NCBI GenBank assembly: GCA_007692665.1
Contig: REBP01000087.1
Location: forward strand, 1 to 64,000
Direction: 5' to 3'
Origin: Gemmatimonadales bacterium
GTDB lineage: Bacteria; Gemmatimonadota; Gemmatimonadetes; Longimicrobiales; Gaopeijiaceae
DNA: 64,000 bases
Within the stretch, counting starts at the first letter, position 1. Each line of letters starts with the position of its first letter. The notes under the pieces were generated by a model, which had not been told where the DNA came from, made no database searches, and saw only the letters and a program-made list of their open reading frames with translations. Both the position numbers and the translations under genes were made by a program. Shown piece by piece: positions 31,169 to 42,261 of the stretch.

Positions 31169-32715
31169 TGCGACTCCCTGTGCTTCACTCCACCGATCTT
31201 GCCTCCACCCCCCGCACGTCGTCCGCTTCCGAAGACACGGGCGCGGCCCGCGACGAGTCCCGCGATGAGGCCCGCGACGAGGCCCGTGACATCGGGGCGT
31301 GGGAACTGGACGCCCTCCCCCGGGAGGAATGCGGGGTGTTCGGCGTGTCCGGGATCCCGAAGGCCGCGGAACTCTCCTTCCTGGGTCTCTATGCGCTGCA
31401 GCATCGGGGGCAGGAGTCGGCGGGGATCTGCGCCATCGACGCGGAGGGGACCGCGCGGGTGAAGAAGGGGATCGGGCTCGTGGCCGATGTCTTCGCCGCC
31501 GCGGACCTGAACTCCCTGCCCGGGGGCGCGGCCGTGGGTCACGTGCGTTACTCCACCGCCGGGGGCAGCCGCATCCAGAACGCGCAGCCCATCGTCGTTC
31601 GGTACGCGAAGGGGGACCTCTCCATCGCGCACAACGGCAACCTGACCAACGGGCAGGAGCTCCGGAACCGTCTCGTGGAGGAGGGGGCCCTCTTCCAGAC
31701 AACCTCGGATTCGGAGGTCATCGTCCACCTCATCGCCCGCTCCCGCCACGAGTCGGTGGATTCGCAGGTGGACGACGCGCTGTCCCACCTGGAAGGGGCC
31801 TTCTCGCTGGTCATCAGCGTGGGCGACACGCTCTATGCCGCCGTGGATCCCCGGGGCTACCGTCCCCTCGTGCTGGGTCGGAAGGACGGCGGCATCATCG
31901 TGGCCTCGGAGACCTGCGCACTGGACATCATCGACGCCGAATACGTTCGCGACGTGCGTCCCGGCGAGGTGCTGCGCATCGAGGGGGGCAAGGTCACCGA
32001 GCTCCGGAGCCTCCCCCCTGCCCCGCGCCCCGCGCCCTGCGTCTTCGAACTGGTGTACTTCGCCCGGCCCGACTCCCGCATCTGGGGAACCAGCGTGGAC
32101 CGCGCACGACGTCTCTTCGGCCACAAGCTGGCGGAGGAACATCCGGCGGAGGCGGACTGCGTCATCGCCGTTCCCGACTCGGCGAACTCCTCGGCGCTCG
32201 GCTACGCCGAGGCAAGCGGAATTCCCTACGAGCTGGGGCTCCTCCGGAATCACTACGTCGGGCGGACCTTCATCAAGCCGTCGCAGGCGGACCGGGACTT
32301 CGGGGCCCGAATGAAGTACAACCCCGTGCGCGAGGTCGTGAGCGGCCGGCGGGTCGTGGTGGTCGACGACTCCCTGGTGCGGGGCACGACCTCCACCTCG
32401 CTGGTCAAGTTCCTGCGCCAGGCCGGCGCGAAGGAGGTGCACCTGCGGATCGCTTCCCCCCCCGTGACCCACCCCTGCTTCTACGGCATCGACATGCCGT
32501 CCCGGGAGGAACTCATCGGCTCGAGCCACGAGATCCCCGAGATCGCGGAGATCCTCGGGGTGGACTCCCTGGGGTACCTTTCCCTCGAGGGAATGCTGGG
32601 ATGCGTCGAGGATGCCGGCCCGTTCTGCAACGCCTGCTTCTCCGGCGACTACCAGTCACCCCTTGTCGACGTGGACCGGGGCTATGCCTCGTTCGCCAAC
32701 CCCCCGGGATGCTGA
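31168..32715 (+). CDS. purF: Amidophosphoribosyltransferase
   Basis: First committed step of purine synthesis (PRPP plus glutamine to phosphoribosylamine). The N-terminal Ntn glutaminase nucleophile is Cys55 in PREECGVFGV, so the first 54 residues are a propeptide to be removed; it includes a small tandem repeat (RDESRDEARDEARD). The PRTase motif VVVVDDSLVRGTTS and C-terminal cysteines (GCVEDAGPFCNACF), like those holding the Fe-S cluster in the Bacillus type, are present. Finding the last-listed purine gene first in the pathway and last in the cluster is common. Confidence 0.97.
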
Positions 32716-32719
32716 CGTG

Positions 32720-33772
32720 ATGACCGAGTCCGTTTCCCCGTCGTTCATTGCCGCCCTTCCCAAGGCGGAACTCCACGTTCACCTGGACGGAAGCCTCCGC
32801 CCCGAGACGCTGCTGGAACTGGCCGACGAAGCCGGCGTCGACATGCCCGCCCGGGAGCCGGCGGCGCTGGCGAATGCCATGCGGGCCGACGATGCCACGG
32901 ACCTGGCCTCGTACCTGTCCAGGTTCGAGCGTACGCTCGCCGTTCTCCAGACCGCCGATGCGCTGGTGCGGGTCACCCGGGAGCTGGTGGAGGATCACGC
33001 CGCCGAGAACGTCCGGGTCGTGGAAATCCGCTACTCACCCATCCTGAACACCGCGGGCGGCCTCTCCATGGAAGAGGTCCTCGAGGCGACGCTGGAGGGA
33101 ATGCGCCTGGGGACCGACCAGACGGGGATCCGGGCCGGGCTCATCCTTTGCGGAATCCGGAACATGGACCCTGCCACGTCGGTGGCCATCGCGAAGCTCG
33201 GGGTGGCCTTCAGGGATCGGGGAGTCGTCGCCTTTGACCTTGCCGGCGCCGAGCCCGGGAACCCGGTCCACCGGCATGCCGAGGCCTTCGAGATCGCCGC
33301 TCGGGGTCTCCTGCCCGCAACCGTCCATGCCGGAGAGGCGGCGGGAGCGGAGTCGATTCGCGAGGCCCTGCTCCACGGACGCGCCGCCCGCATCGGGCAC
33401 GGGACGCGGCTCCAGGAGGACGAGTCGCTTCTCGCGTGGGTCCGGGACCGCAGCATTCCGGTGGAAATCTGCCTCACCTCCAACGTCCAGACCCGCGTCT
33501 CGGACACCTTCGAGGCCCACCCGGTGCGCCGCTACTTCGACGAGGGGATTCTCCTGACGCTGTGCACCGACAACCGCCTCGTGTCGGGGACCACGGTGTG
33601 CCAGGAGTACCGTGCCGCGGCCCGCCACCTGGACTTCGATGCCGGTGAGCTGGCCGCCGTGGCGCGCATGGGTTTCGAGAGTGCCTTCCTCCCGCTGGAC
33701 GAAAAGGAAGTTCTCCTGGCCCAGGTCGACGACGAGCTTGACGCACTGCTGGCCGGGCTCGATCCGGACTGA
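32720..33772 (+). CDS. add: Adenosine deaminase
   Basis: Deaminates adenosine to inosine (purine salvage). The zinc site starts with LHVHLDGS (His19, His21); the later histidine and Glu are in VHAGEAAG, and GHGTRL and TDNRLVSGT complete the active site. The start is ATG at 32720, with a GTG directly before it as an alternative. It is 350 residues and immediately follows purF, joining salvage to the de novo operon. Confidence 0.92.
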   Translation: MTESVSPSFIAALPKAELHVHLDGSLRPETLLELADEAGVDMPAREPAALANAMRADDATDLASYLSRFERTLAVLQTADALVRVTRELVEDHAAENVRVVEIRYSPILNTAGGLSMEEVLEATLEGMRLGTDQTGIRAGLILCGIRNMDPATSVAIAKLGVAFRDRGVVAFDLAGAEPGNPVHRHAEAFEIAARGLLPATVHAGEAAGAESIREALLHGRAARIGHGTRLQEDESLLAWVRDRSIPVEICLTSNVQTRVSDTFEAHPVRRYFDEGILLTLCTDNRLVSGTTVCQEYRAAARHLDFDAGELAAVARMGFESAFLPLDEKEVLLAQVDDELDALLAGLDPD

Positions 33773-33793
33773 GGCGCTCCGAGACGGGGACGC

Positions 33794-36706
33794 CTACTCC
33801 CGGAATTCCAGCTCCAGCAGGACGGTGGTGAGAAGTCCGTTGCCGTCGGCGTCCACCCCCAGCGCCCGCACCGGCACGAGTCCCGCATCGAAGGTGGTTC
33901 CGGGCGTCCACGAAAGCTCCCAGACCCTCCCCCCCTCTCCGGCGGCCGTCCCCTGAGTTGCGGTGCCGATCCAGCGGGCGTCGTCACCCGTGGTGAGGAA
34001 GTGCACCCGCACGAAGGGGTTCGGGAAGGATCCCCCCGAGCCCTGTGCCAGCGCGGTCAGCTGCACCGGGCCCGAAGTCCCGGCAGGGCACGACTCGCTG
34101 GCCGCCCTGCAGACGACGGTGCGGTCCGCCGTGACCCGCCAGACCGTCACCGCCTCGTCGGCGCCGCGGGCCGCGGCGTCGAAGCCCCGCATCGCCCCCT
34201 GGGGCGGAGGCGGGAGGAGGAGTTGCCGGGTCCCCACGTTCCCGGCGGCGTCCTCCACACTGGCACGGAAGGTTCCGGCCCGGAAGAGCGGCCCTCCTGC
34301 CGCCTCTCCCGCGGCCCCGCTTCCCGCGCGCTGGAGGCCGTGCACGAAGGGGAAGCGGAACTGGACACTCGCCTCCCGAACGGGATCGCCCCCGAAGGGT
34401 TCGCCGACGGACTGGATGCCGACGGGGGCCGCGAGGCTCAGGGTTCCGCCGCTTCCGTCCACCTCGGTGAACCCGGTGAGAATGCGTGCTCGAAACAGGT
34501 CAATATTGTCGGTGGCGGAGAGGATCACCGAGACCTCCGCACCGCCCATGGGAGACGACCCGAGGAAGAGGGAAGAGACCTGGGGTGCGGCCAGGTCCCG
34601 GAGCACCCACGCCTCCACGGGCGCCGACAGGTTGCCGCTCCGGTCGACACCGCTGGCCCGGATCCGCAGGTAACCCTCTCCGGTGCCCGGGGGTACCGGG
34701 CGCAGAAGCCCCGACGGCTCGGCGGAGCAGTCCGAGTTCCCTGACGGGAAAAGGCAGGTGCCGGCGGGGGGGTCGGTGGGGCCGAATCGCCGGATGGTCG
34801 CGACCAGCGGGGAGGGTCCGACCCCGCTGACGGAGTCGTCCACGCCGAAGCCCCAGGCCGACTCCTCGGGGGGATTCACGCTCCGAGCCGGGAGGGTCCC
34901 GCCCCCGGTGGCCAGCGTCGCCACCGGGGGCGTGCGGTCCACGCCGAATACTGCCCCGTTCGCGCCCATGAGCGGGTTCCCGGGCGACGGCATGAGCGGC
35001 CGGACTCGCGTGTTCCCCAGCGCATCCTCCAGCACGACGACGGCGCGGTACGCGGTATTCGATGCGGTCTGGGCGAGCTGTCCGCCGGTCGTCACGGGCG
35101 CCAGGGCGAGGAGCTGTGCGTCCGTCAGGGTGGCCGCCCCTGCATGAACCCTCGCCGTGATCCCGCCGACACCGGGATCGGAAAGGCCCAGGACAGCGCC
35201 GGCGAAGGCGAAGTCCGATCCCACCCAGTTCTCGAGGCAGCAGCGACTCGCGCTCCCCTGCCGGGGGAGCTGGAAGGCCTCCGCATCCGGGGCCACCTGA
35301 TCGATGCGGAGGGTGTCGGCGGTCTGGATGGGCAGGTCGGGCACGAGGCTGCCGTCCGCGTAGCGGGCCTGGACGACCCGGAGTCGATCCGTGGTGCTGG
35401 GCGGTGTGACATAGCCGGAGATGGATGCCGGTTCCCCGGTCCCGGTGGGGAATCTGACCAGGAGGGGGGCCGTACCTCCGGCGGCGCTCCGCGCAATGAG
35501 GCCCCCCTGGGAATCGCGGAGTTCCAGCGTCACGCTCGTCACCTGCTTCCCGGGGTCGAACAGGACCGGGAGGACCCGCACGTCGAGCGCACCTCCGATC
35601 CAGGCGTTTCCGGACGGGTCCGCGACGGGTCCCCGGCTCGGGAGGAGTGTCGTGGCGAAGGTGTTCCTGTTGGCGAGGCGAACCTGCACACTTGCCGTCC
35701 ACGCCGCGGGCCCGCCCTCACGACTGCCGAGCCGGACGGTGAGAAGCTTCTCGCCGTTCGGGTGCAGGGGTACCCCCGTCTGCGCGTCGAAGGCATCGGT
35801 GCGGACGGGAAACAGGAGGTCCAGGGGGAGAACGGCCGCCTCCACACCCTCCGGCATCGAGGGCTCCTCGAAGACCTGCTTGCCCACCACGGTGCTTCCC
35901 AGCGAAACCGTGACCGAATCCACCCGGTCCACCCCGCGGTCCAGCGTCACGCGGATCTCGACCAGGCCGGACAGGGCCCGCAGATCGGCGGGCTCCCGTG
36001 CGCCACCGGGAAGGACCCGCTCCACGCTCCGAATCACGAGCGATGCCGTGAGTTCGGGATCGCCGTCGAACCGCATCGTGTGGCTCTGTCCCGGCTGCAA
36101 CTCCACCGAACTGCGGGTCGATGCGAAATTGAGTGACGAGGAAAAGCCGGAGATCTCGGCCTGGTAGCTCCCGGCCCTCAGTGAGGGAAAGGTGAACGTT
36201 CCGTCACTTCCGGTCTGCACCGTGGATGCATCCGGACCCGAGAGTGTCACCGTCACGCCGCTCACCCCCCGGTCCCGGGCGAGGACGGTTCCGGAAATCG
36301 AGGCGGTCCGAATGAAATTCCCCTGGAAGTCGACCACGACCGAGCTCCCGGAGGTCACCGACGCCGACCGGGAGACCGCGGGAAACGCGGCATCCAGCGG
36401 GAGGTTCCGCACCGACACCACGTACGCACCGGTGGGCACGGACTCGAAACGATAGCGCCCCTGGGCATCGGTCTCGAGCACCCGGTTCACAGGACCCGTG
36501 AGCTCGACGACGACCCCGACGAGTGCCCCGCCCTCTCCGGTGACCTGGCCGAGAATGGTGCCCGGTTCCTCCGGCGCCCCGGCGTCGCACGCCGCGGTGG
36601 CGATGGCGAGGAGAAACGAAGCTGCAACGAGGCCAAGCCCGCGGCGAATCCCGCGACGCATGCGGACGAACGGGACTCGCCGGGAGCAGGGACAGGGGAG
36701 GCGCAT
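33794..36706 (-). CDS. Large surface lipoprotein with carboxypeptidase-regulatory-like repeats
   Basis: A 970-residue exported lipoprotein. The start is the ATG with AGGAGG seven bases upstream; the signal peptide ends at a lipobox-like ATAAC (Cys40). Two successive beta-sandwich modules (about residues 48-125 and 130-205) have the CarboxypepD_reg/Cna-B-like pattern G-x-V...G-x-Y-x-F...L-x-x-G-x-Y. The remaining 750 residues contain Ig-like stretches such as DRTPPVATLATGGG and VDRSGNLSAPVEAWVL but no enzyme motif. A role at the cell surface is inferred; the ligand is unknown. It follows fbp on the same strand, 43 bases away. Confidence 0.75.
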   Translation of the reverse strand: MRLPCPCSRRVPFVRMRRGIRRGLGLVAASFLLAIATAACDAGAPEEPGTILGQVTGEGGALVGVVVELTGPVNRVLETDAQGRYRFESVPTGAYVVSVRNLPLDAAFPAVSRSASVTSGSSVVVDFQGNFIRTASISGTVLARDRGVSGVTVTLSGPDASTVQTGSDGTFTFPSLRAGSYQAEISGFSSSLNFASTRSSVELQPGQSHTMRFDGDPELTASLVIRSVERVLPGGAREPADLRALSGLVEIRVTLDRGVDRVDSVTVSLGSTVVGKQVFEEPSMPEGVEAAVLPLDLLFPVRTDAFDAQTGVPLHPNGEKLLTVRLGSREGGPAAWTASVQVRLANRNTFATTLLPSRGPVADPSGNAWIGGALDVRVLPVLFDPGKQVTSVTLELRDSQGGLIARSAAGGTAPLLVRFPTGTGEPASISGYVTPPSTTDRLRVVQARYADGSLVPDLPIQTADTLRIDQVAPDAEAFQLPRQGSASRCCLENWVGSDFAFAGAVLGLSDPGVGGITARVHAGAATLTDAQLLALAPVTTGGQLAQTASNTAYRAVVVLEDALGNTRVRPLMPSPGNPLMGANGAVFGVDRTPPVATLATGGGTLPARSVNPPEESAWGFGVDDSVSGVGPSPLVATIRRFGPTDPPAGTCLFPSGNSDCSAEPSGLLRPVPPGTGEGYLRIRASGVDRSGNLSAPVEAWVLRDLAAPQVSSLFLGSSPMGGAEVSVILSATDNIDLFRARILTGFTEVDGSGGTLSLAAPVGIQSVGEPFGGDPVREASVQFRFPFVHGLQRAGSGAAGEAAGGPLFRAGTFRASVEDAAGNVGTRQLLLPPPPQGAMRGFDAAARGADEAVTVWRVTADRTVVCRAASESCPAGTSGPVQLTALAQGSGGSFPNPFVRVHFLTTGDDARWIGTATQGTAAGEGGRVWELSWTPGTTFDAGLVPVRALGVDADGNGLLTTVLLELEFRE

Positions 36707-36749
36707 GGTCATCCCTCCTGATACGACGGCGGGGTGCGGGGGGTTCCGC

Positions 36750-37745
36750 TCACGACTCCCCCGCGAGACAGGCTTCCACTTCCTCGACAAGGCGGGCCGA
36801 GCCAATGAACAGGGGCGTGCGCTGATGAAGCGATGTGGGAGTCAGCTCCAGGACCCGGCCGGCCCCGTGGGAGGCTCGCCCTCCCGCCTGTTCCATGATC
36901 ATGGCCAGCGGATTGGCCTCGTACACGAGCCGGAGCTTTCCGTCGGGTGACCTGGAATCCCGAGGATAGAAGAAGATGCCGCCCCGAAGAAGCGTGCGGT
37001 GGACATCGGTGACCAGCGAACCCACGTACCGGGCCGAGCAGTCCTCCCGCGTGCGGAGGCCGTCCACGAAGGCGCGCACCCCGGGCGTCCACCGGTGATA
37101 ATAGGCCTCGTTCGTGGAATAGAGCGTGATCTCGGCCTCGGGCACGCGGATGTCCGGATGACTGAGGATGAATTCGCCGATGGAGGGATCCAGGGTGAAT
37201 CCATGGACCCCCGCCCCGGCCGTGTACACCATCATGGTGGAGGAGCCGTAGACGACGTAGCCGGCGGCGATCTGCCGGACCCCGCTCTGCAGACAGTCCT
37301 CGAGTGTCCCCCTGGCCTGGCCGGAGACTTTCCGGTAGAGCCCGAAGATCGTTCCGATGGAGACGTTCACGTCGATGTTGGATGACCCGTCCAGCGGGTC
37401 GAACACGAGAACGTAGTCGCCCGTCGGGAATTTCTCGGGGATGGGGATGATGTCCTCGACCTCCTCCGAGGCCATGCAGGCCAGGTGGCCGTTGTGATCC
37501 ATGGCACGGTAGATGACGTTCTGGGCGAAGACGTCCAGCTTCTGGACCTGCTCGCCCTGCACGTTCCTGTGGCCCGCCTGCCCGACAATATCCAGCAGCC
37601 CGGCCATGTTCACCTCGCGGGAAATGACCTTCGCCGCGAGGGCCATGTCGGTAAGGATGTTGCTGAACGCTCCCCGGGCGTCGGGGAAACGACGTTCCTC
37701 GTCGATGATGTGGCGATCGATGGTGACAAGGTGGGTCTCGTTCAT
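36750..37745 (-). CDS. fbp: Fructose-1,6-bisphosphatase class I
   Basis: Gluconeogenic and Calvin-type phosphatase. The active-site motif [12 protein letters not shown] has Asp116 and Asp119 for metals; the N-terminal [17 protein letters not shown] and the C-terminal GGIFFYP and [17 protein letters not shown] blocks are complete. Its 331 residues fit the family. The frame is open far upstream over comEC, but homology starts at [10 protein letters not shown]. Confidence 0.96.
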   Translation of the reverse strand: MNETHLVTIDRHIIDEERRFPDARGAFSNILTDMALAAKVISREVNMAGLLDIVGQAGHRNVQGEQVQKLDVFAQNVIYRAMDHNGHLACMASEEVEDIIPIPEKFPTGDYVLVFDPLDGSSNIDVNVSIGTIFGLYRKVSGQARGTLEDCLQSGVRQIAAGYVVYGSSTMMVYTAGAGVHGFTLDPSIGEFILSHPDIRVPEAEITLYSTNEAYYHRWTPGVRAFVDGLRTREDCSARYVGSLVTDVHRTLLRGGIFFYPRDSRSPDGKLRLVYEANPLAMIMEQAGGRASHGAGRVLELTPTSLHQRTPLFIGSARLVEEVEACLAGES

Positions 37746-37843
37746 CGGCAGAGATCTCGGGAGGAGGCAGCGTGGAGGGGAAGTCATGACGCTCGACTGA
37801 AAGGTACGCCATGGGGCCGGTGTGGAGTAAGGGGAGCGGGTCT

Positions 37844-40252
37844 TCAGCGCGAGGTGCGAACATCCCACCCCCCGTTTCTCCGGATGCGGATGCGAAGGGT
37901 TCCGTCCCGATCCGTGCGGTGGATCCGGCTTTCCACGGCCTCCAGCCGCTCCAGGACCTCGGGATGGGGATGGCCGTACCGGTTCCCGTCCCCGGCCGAA
38001 ACGACGGTGACCCATGGTCGCGTGGCTTCCAGCAGTTCCCGGGATGTGGAGGTGCGGCTCCCATGGTGTCCGGCCTTGAGGACCGTGAGACGGAGCGAGA
38101 GCGCTCCCGAGGCGACCAGCGCCGCCTCGACGTCCGCATAGGCATCTCCGGTGAGCAGGAGGGCCCCGTCGCCGTAGCGGACGAGAAGCACGACCGAAAC
38201 ATGGTTTGGATCCGAGCCGGCCCCTTCGTCGGGGGCTGAATGCGTCCCGGCCCCCTCGAGCCCCCCGGCCCGCATCGACGGGTGGAGCACCTCGATGGTG
38301 ACGCCCCCCCGTTCGATCCGGCGTCCGGCCTCGGCGGGCCACCACGATACCCCTCGGTCACGTCCCTCCCTGAGCGCCGCGAGGTAGGCTCCCGATGCGG
38401 TCACGCGGGCAGGTTCGAGCACGCCACGGACCGGGATGCCCCGAAGGACCGCCGCTGCACCCCCCAGGTGGTCAAGATGCGCATGCGTGAGGACCAGGGC
38501 CTCCAGGCGGCGAACTCCGAGCCGGCGGAGGTAGGGGACCACGCGGCGATGCCCGGCATCCCACCCTCCCGGACTCGAGGGTCCGGCGTCCACGGCGATC
38601 CACCCGCCGGACGGCAGCCGGAGCACCGCCGCATCGCCCTGGCCCACGTCCAGGATGTGGAGTTCCAGGGGTCTCGCGCCAGGTGCGAGGGGAAGGAGGA
38701 TCACCGCCACGGCCGCCACCACCCCCGAGATCACCCGACGCATGGCGGAGCGGATGCGCCCACTGCACCACCGCCGAAGCAGGAGACCCGACCCCGCCCC
38801 CGCGAGGAGGGACGCCACCAGCGCCGGGCGGGACACCCAGATGGAGGCCCCCGGAAGCGCCGCCGAGAACCGGACCCCGGTCTCGACCCCCGCCAGGATG
38901 AGTCCGACGCCGCCGGCCAGGAAGCCGCCCAGGGGCAGGGCGATGACCGACAGGAGAAGGGATGCGCCGATCCCGGGGATCGCGAGGGCCACCCCGGGAG
39001 AGACGGCCAGCGTCGCCACCACCCCGACGAGGGAGACACGGTCGAAATGCCAGGCAAGGAGCGGGAGCGTGGGGAGGGTCGCGGCGATACCGGCCGCCAG
39101 CCCTTCCGAGCTGCCCCTGAGCCAGCGGTCGCCGGCCGCAGCCGAGGGCCCCCGCCGGGGGGGACGCCGACCCGCCCGGCGCCAGAGTTCGTCCATGCCC
39201 CGTTCCAGCGGCCGACGAAGCGTCACCAGCCCCAGTGTGCCCGCGAAGGAGAGCTGAAACCCGACCGAGCCAAGCGCCGCGGGGTCCGCGACCAGGAGGA
39301 GGAGGAAGGCCGTCGAGAGGGTTCCGACGGACACGGCGGGGACCCCCCTGAACCGGGACGCGGCAAGAAGGGTCAGGATGACTGCGGCGCGGAGGGCCGC
39401 GTCCGGGGCCCCGATGCCCAGTACGTACAGCCAGCTCCCGGCCGCCGCTGCGGCGGCGGCGCGGCGGGGATCCAGGCCGCAGAGTCGGAACAGCGCCAGG
39501 AGCAACCCGGCCACCACGCCCACATGGAAGCCCGAGATGGCCAGGAGGTGCGCCGTACCCGAAAGCCCGAAGGCCTCGCGAAGCTCGGGATCGAGGTGCT
39601 CGCGACGGGCGAGTACCAGGGCTTCCACCATCGGGGCGCGCCCGCCCCAGAGAAGGTGGATCCGGTCCTGCACGCCGCCACGCACCCGGAGAAGGCGGCC
39701 CCGGAGATCCCCGCCGGGAGCCGCATGGGGGGCGGGGTCAGGCAGCACCACCAGGCGACCGGCCCATTCGCCGCGCCCCGCCTCCGGGAAGCTCCGGCCA
39801 TCCCACCGGCCGGAAACCCGGAGCCGGGTGCCCGTTGGGGGCACCTCGACATTCCGCGGCCAGCTGACCCGCAGCGTGGCACGACATCCTCCCGGAAGCC
39901 CTTCCTCCACCCGAAAGGGCGAGGCTCGACCGGGCTCCACCCGGGACATGAACCGGCCCTCCACAAGCCAGGCCCCGGGGGACTGTCCCGTCGCTGCCCC
40001 GACGACCCGGCTGTCATTCCAGGCGGAGGAAAGCTGCAGGCGGCAGTCCCGCTGCTGCCGTTCCAGCGCCGCGCTTCCGGCGAGGAGGCCAGCCACCCCC
40101 GCGAGCGCCAGGCCCAGCAGCGGGACCTCGGGGCGGCGCCATGGGAGGAAGGGCGCCGCGAGGATCAGGAGGAGAACGAGGGCCGGCGAAGTGGGAAAGC
40201 CGGCCAGGGCGAGGCCGATTCCGGTGCCGTGGGCCAGGGCCAGCAGGGTCAC
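37844..40252 (-). CDS. comEC: DNA-uptake channel protein ComEC/Rec2
   Basis: Polytopic inner-membrane protein that carries transforming DNA into the cytosol. Order: two N-terminal hydrophobic segments, an OB-like periplasmic domain (about residues 75-190), the competence domain with [20 protein letters not shown] and about eight membrane helices, then a metallo-beta-lactamase domain (about residue 535 on). That domain has [11 protein letters not shown] near residue 590, LTGDAY and [10 protein letters not shown], so its metal ligands look intact and it could be a working nuclease. The start is GTG at 40252. No other competence gene is seen nearby. Confidence 0.93.
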   Translation of the reverse strand: MTLLALAHGTGIGLALAGFPTSPALVLLLILAAPFLPWRRPEVPLLGLALAGVAGLLAGSAALERQQRDCRLQLSSAWNDSRVVGAATGQSPGAWLVEGRFMSRVEPGRASPFRVEEGLPGGCRATLRVSWPRNVEVPPTGTRLRVSGRWDGRSFPEAGRGEWAGRLVVLPDPAPHAAPGGDLRGRLLRVRGGVQDRIHLLWGGRAPMVEALVLARREHLDPELREAFGLSGTAHLLAISGFHVGVVAGLLLALFRLCGLDPRRAAAAAAAGSWLYVLGIGAPDAALRAAVILTLLAASRFRGVPAVSVGTLSTAFLLLLVADPAALGSVGFQLSFAGTLGLVTLRRPLERGMDELWRRAGRRPPRRGPSAAAGDRWLRGSSEGLAAGIAATLPTLPLLAWHFDRVSLVGVVATLAVSPGVALAIPGIGASLLLSVIALPLGGFLAGGVGLILAGVETGVRFSAALPGASIWVSRPALVASLLAGAGSGLLLRRWCSGRIRSAMRRVISGVVAAVAVILLPLAPGARPLELHILDVGQGDAAVLRLPSGGWIAVDAGPSSPGGWDAGHRRVVPYLRRLGVRRLEALVLTHAHLDHLGGAAAVLRGIPVRGVLEPARVTASGAYLAALREGRDRGVSWWPAEAGRRIERGGVTIEVLHPSMRAGGLEGAGTHSAPDEGAGSDPNHVSVVLLVRYGDGALLLTGDAYADVEAALVASGALSLRLTVLKAGHHGSRTSTSRELLEATRPWVTVVSAGDGNRYGHPHPEVLERLEAVESRIHRTDRDGTLRIRIRRNGGWDVRTSR

Positions 40253-40345
40253 CGGAGGGATCCGGCGAATCAGCCCCGGGGCTCCGGGGCCGTGCTGCCC
40301 AGGCGGGCATCGGGACGGTGGGGGGCGCGGGAACCGCGCCGGGCC

Positions 40346-40687
40346 TCAGGCGGGGGGTTGAATGGACGGGTCGTCATCCTCCGGGGGCCCGAGGCGGAAA
40401 AGATCCTGCTGTAGCCGGTCCTCGCGACCGGGGGGGAGGTCCTCCTCGCCGGCAGAGAAACGTTCCCGCAGGAAGCGCCGGACCCTGAGGTCCGCCTGAA
40501 GGCCGGCGAAAAGCATGACCAGCATGCCCAGGAGGAAACTGGCGAACACGACCCATGTCATCGGGACGCGGTAGAAGGTCCAGAATCCGAGATCGAGCGT
40601 CATGCGCTCGGACCCGTTCCACCGGGCGAAGACCAGCACGAAGATCAGGACCGCCAGCATCGCGGCGATCCCGGGAAGACGTTTCAC
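40346..40687 (-). CDS. LapA-type (DUF1049) membrane protein
   Basis: A 113-residue protein with two transmembrane helices (about residues 5-22 and 43-64) separated by a short loop, and an acidic, Arg-rich cytoplasmic tail. The spacing FWTFYRVPMTWVVFASFLLG followed by LVMLFAGLQADLR is characteristic of the lipopolysaccharide-assembly protein A domain. The GTG start overlaps the miaB stop by four bases, so expression is linked to miaB. Confidence 0.7.
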   Translation of the reverse strand: MKRLPGIAAMLAVLIFVLVFARWNGSERMTLDLGFWTFYRVPMTWVVFASFLLGMLVMLFAGLQADLRVRRFLRERFSAGEEDLPPGREDRLQQDLFRLGPPEDDDPSIQPPA

Positions 40688-42180
40688 GTGGCCCCGGCCT
40701 CGACCGGTTCCCTCGGGGCCGCGGGGCGCGGAAGCCCCCGGAACGTTGCCCCCGTGGTACCGCTCAGCCGCAGAGCCACGTAGTCTCCGGGCCCGTGGCC
40801 GGAGGCAGGGAAGGTCACGGCCTTCCCTCGCCGGGTGCGGCCCAGAAGGTCTCCCGGATCCCGCCCGGCCTTCTCTGCCAGGACCTCCTCGAGGCGTCCC
40901 ACCTCGGTGCGGCTGATCTCCGCCTGGATCCCCCGGGCAAGGCGGATCAGGACCTCCAGGCGCGCCTGGGCCTCCGCATCCGGAACGAACGAATCCTCGG
41001 GGAGCCGGGTCGCCGGCGTCCCCGCCCGCAGCGAGTACTTGTAGGTGAACGCATCGTCGAAACGCACGGTCCGCATCAGGTTCAGCGTGTCCTCGTACTC
41101 CGCCTCGGTCTCGCCGGGGAACCCCACGATGATGTCGGTGGAAAGGGCCACGTCCGGGATCGCGGATCGGACCATCTCCACCTTTTCGAGGAAGCTCTCC
41201 ACCGTGTACCGGCGGCTCATGCGCCGGAGGATCCGGTCATTTCCCGACTGAGCCGGAAGGTGAAGCTGCTCGCAGACCGAGGGCTCGGTGGCCATGACCT
41301 CCACCAGTTCGGGGGTCACGTCTGCGGGATGGGGCGACATGAAGCGCACCCGCCGGATCCCGTCCACGCGCGCGACGGCCCGGAGAAGGTCGGGGAAGCT
41401 CCACGCCCCTGCCCGGTAGGAGTTCACGGTCTGCCCCAGGAGGGTGACCTCCGAGACCCCGTCCTCCGAGAGACGCCGGATTTCGGCCAGGATGTCTGAG
41501 GCCTCCCGGTTCTTCTCGGGCCCCCTCACGTGGGGGACGATGCAGTAGGTGCAGCGGTGGTCGCACCCACGCTGGATGGGAACCCACGCGATGGGTCCGG
41601 AGGTGCGGCGCTGCTCGAGCCCCTCGTAGTTTTCTCCGGTGTCCAGGTCGAGGACGGCGAGCTGAAGACGTTCCTTCCGGATGGCTCCCGGGATGCCCCG
41701 GGCGGTGCGGAGATGACGCCCGGAGCCTGCGGCGATCTTCCGTTCCGGGTCAGGCGCGCCCGGTGACGCCGCGTCCGCGTCGAGGCCGCCCTCCGCCGTC
41801 GCACCGGACCGAATCCTCCGGAGTTCCTCGGGAAGGGTGCGGTAGGCGTCGGGCCCCATGATGAGGTCCACCGGCGGGGCCTGCTCCATCAGGTCCGTGC
41901 CGAGGCGCTGTGCCATGCATCCCGTGACACCGATGATGATGTCCGGGCGCTCTCTCCTGAGCCCGTGCAACTGGCCCACGCGCCCGATGACCCGGCGCTC
42001 CGCATGGTCGCGGATGGCGCAGGTGTTCACGAGGATCACGTCGGCCTCCTCCGGAGACTGGACGATGCGGTATCCGTCGGCGGCGAGGATCCCCTGCATG
42101 AGTTCCCCGTCCGCGATGTTCATCTGGCACCCGAACGTCTCGACGTAGGCGCGCTTCTGTGGTGTGGCAAAGTCGGTCAT
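40684..42180 (-). CDS. miaB: tRNA-2-methylthio-N6-dimethylallyladenosine synthase
   Basis: Radical-SAM methylthiotransferase that modifies A37 of tRNAs reading UNN codons. N-terminal UPF0004 domain with cluster cysteines (ETFGCQMN, VNTCAIR, VTGCMAQR), radical-SAM motif C-x3-C-x2-C near residue 208 (GCDHRCTYC), C-terminal TRAM domain. MSPHPADVTPELVEVM and SGNDRILRRMSRRYT are typical. A roughly 50-residue Ala/Gly/Arg-rich insertion lies between the first and second domains (about residues 125-180). The start is the ATG giving MTDFATPQKRAY; an upstream ATG would add 12 residues. Confidence 0.95.
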   Translation of the reverse strand: MTDFATPQKRAYVETFGCQMNIADGELMQGILAADGYRIVQSPEEADVILVNTCAIRDHAERRVIGRVGQLHGLRRERPDIIIGVTGCMAQRLGTDLMEQAPPVDLIMGPDAYRTLPEELRRIRSGATAEGGLDADAASPGAPDPERKIAAGSGRHLRTARGIPGAIRKERLQLAVLDLDTGENYEGLEQRRTSGPIAWVPIQRGCDHRCTYCIVPHVRGPEKNREASDILAEIRRLSEDGVSEVTLLGQTVNSYRAGAWSFPDLLRAVARVDGIRRVRFMSPHPADVTPELVEVMATEPSVCEQLHLPAQSGNDRILRRMSRRYTVESFLEKVEMVRSAIPDVALSTDIIVGFPGETEAEYEDTLNLMRTVRFDDAFTYKYSLRAGTPATRLPEDSFVPDAEAQARLEVLIRLARGIQAEISRTEVGRLEEVLAEKAGRDPGDLLGRTRRGKAVTFPASGHGPGDYVALRLSGTTGATFRGLPRPAAPREPVEAGAT

Positions 42181-42261
42181 GCCACTAAATGAAGGGGGAA
42201 TGGGGGTGCAGATCAATAGCAGATGGCCCGGAAGGGGGAAGCGCCCCCCCCACGACCGGAC

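Noticed and set aside
37844-40252. Plus-strand frame opposite comEC (724 codons)
   Set aside because: No start context or domain; shadow of comEC, whose membrane and beta-lactamase motifs are clear.
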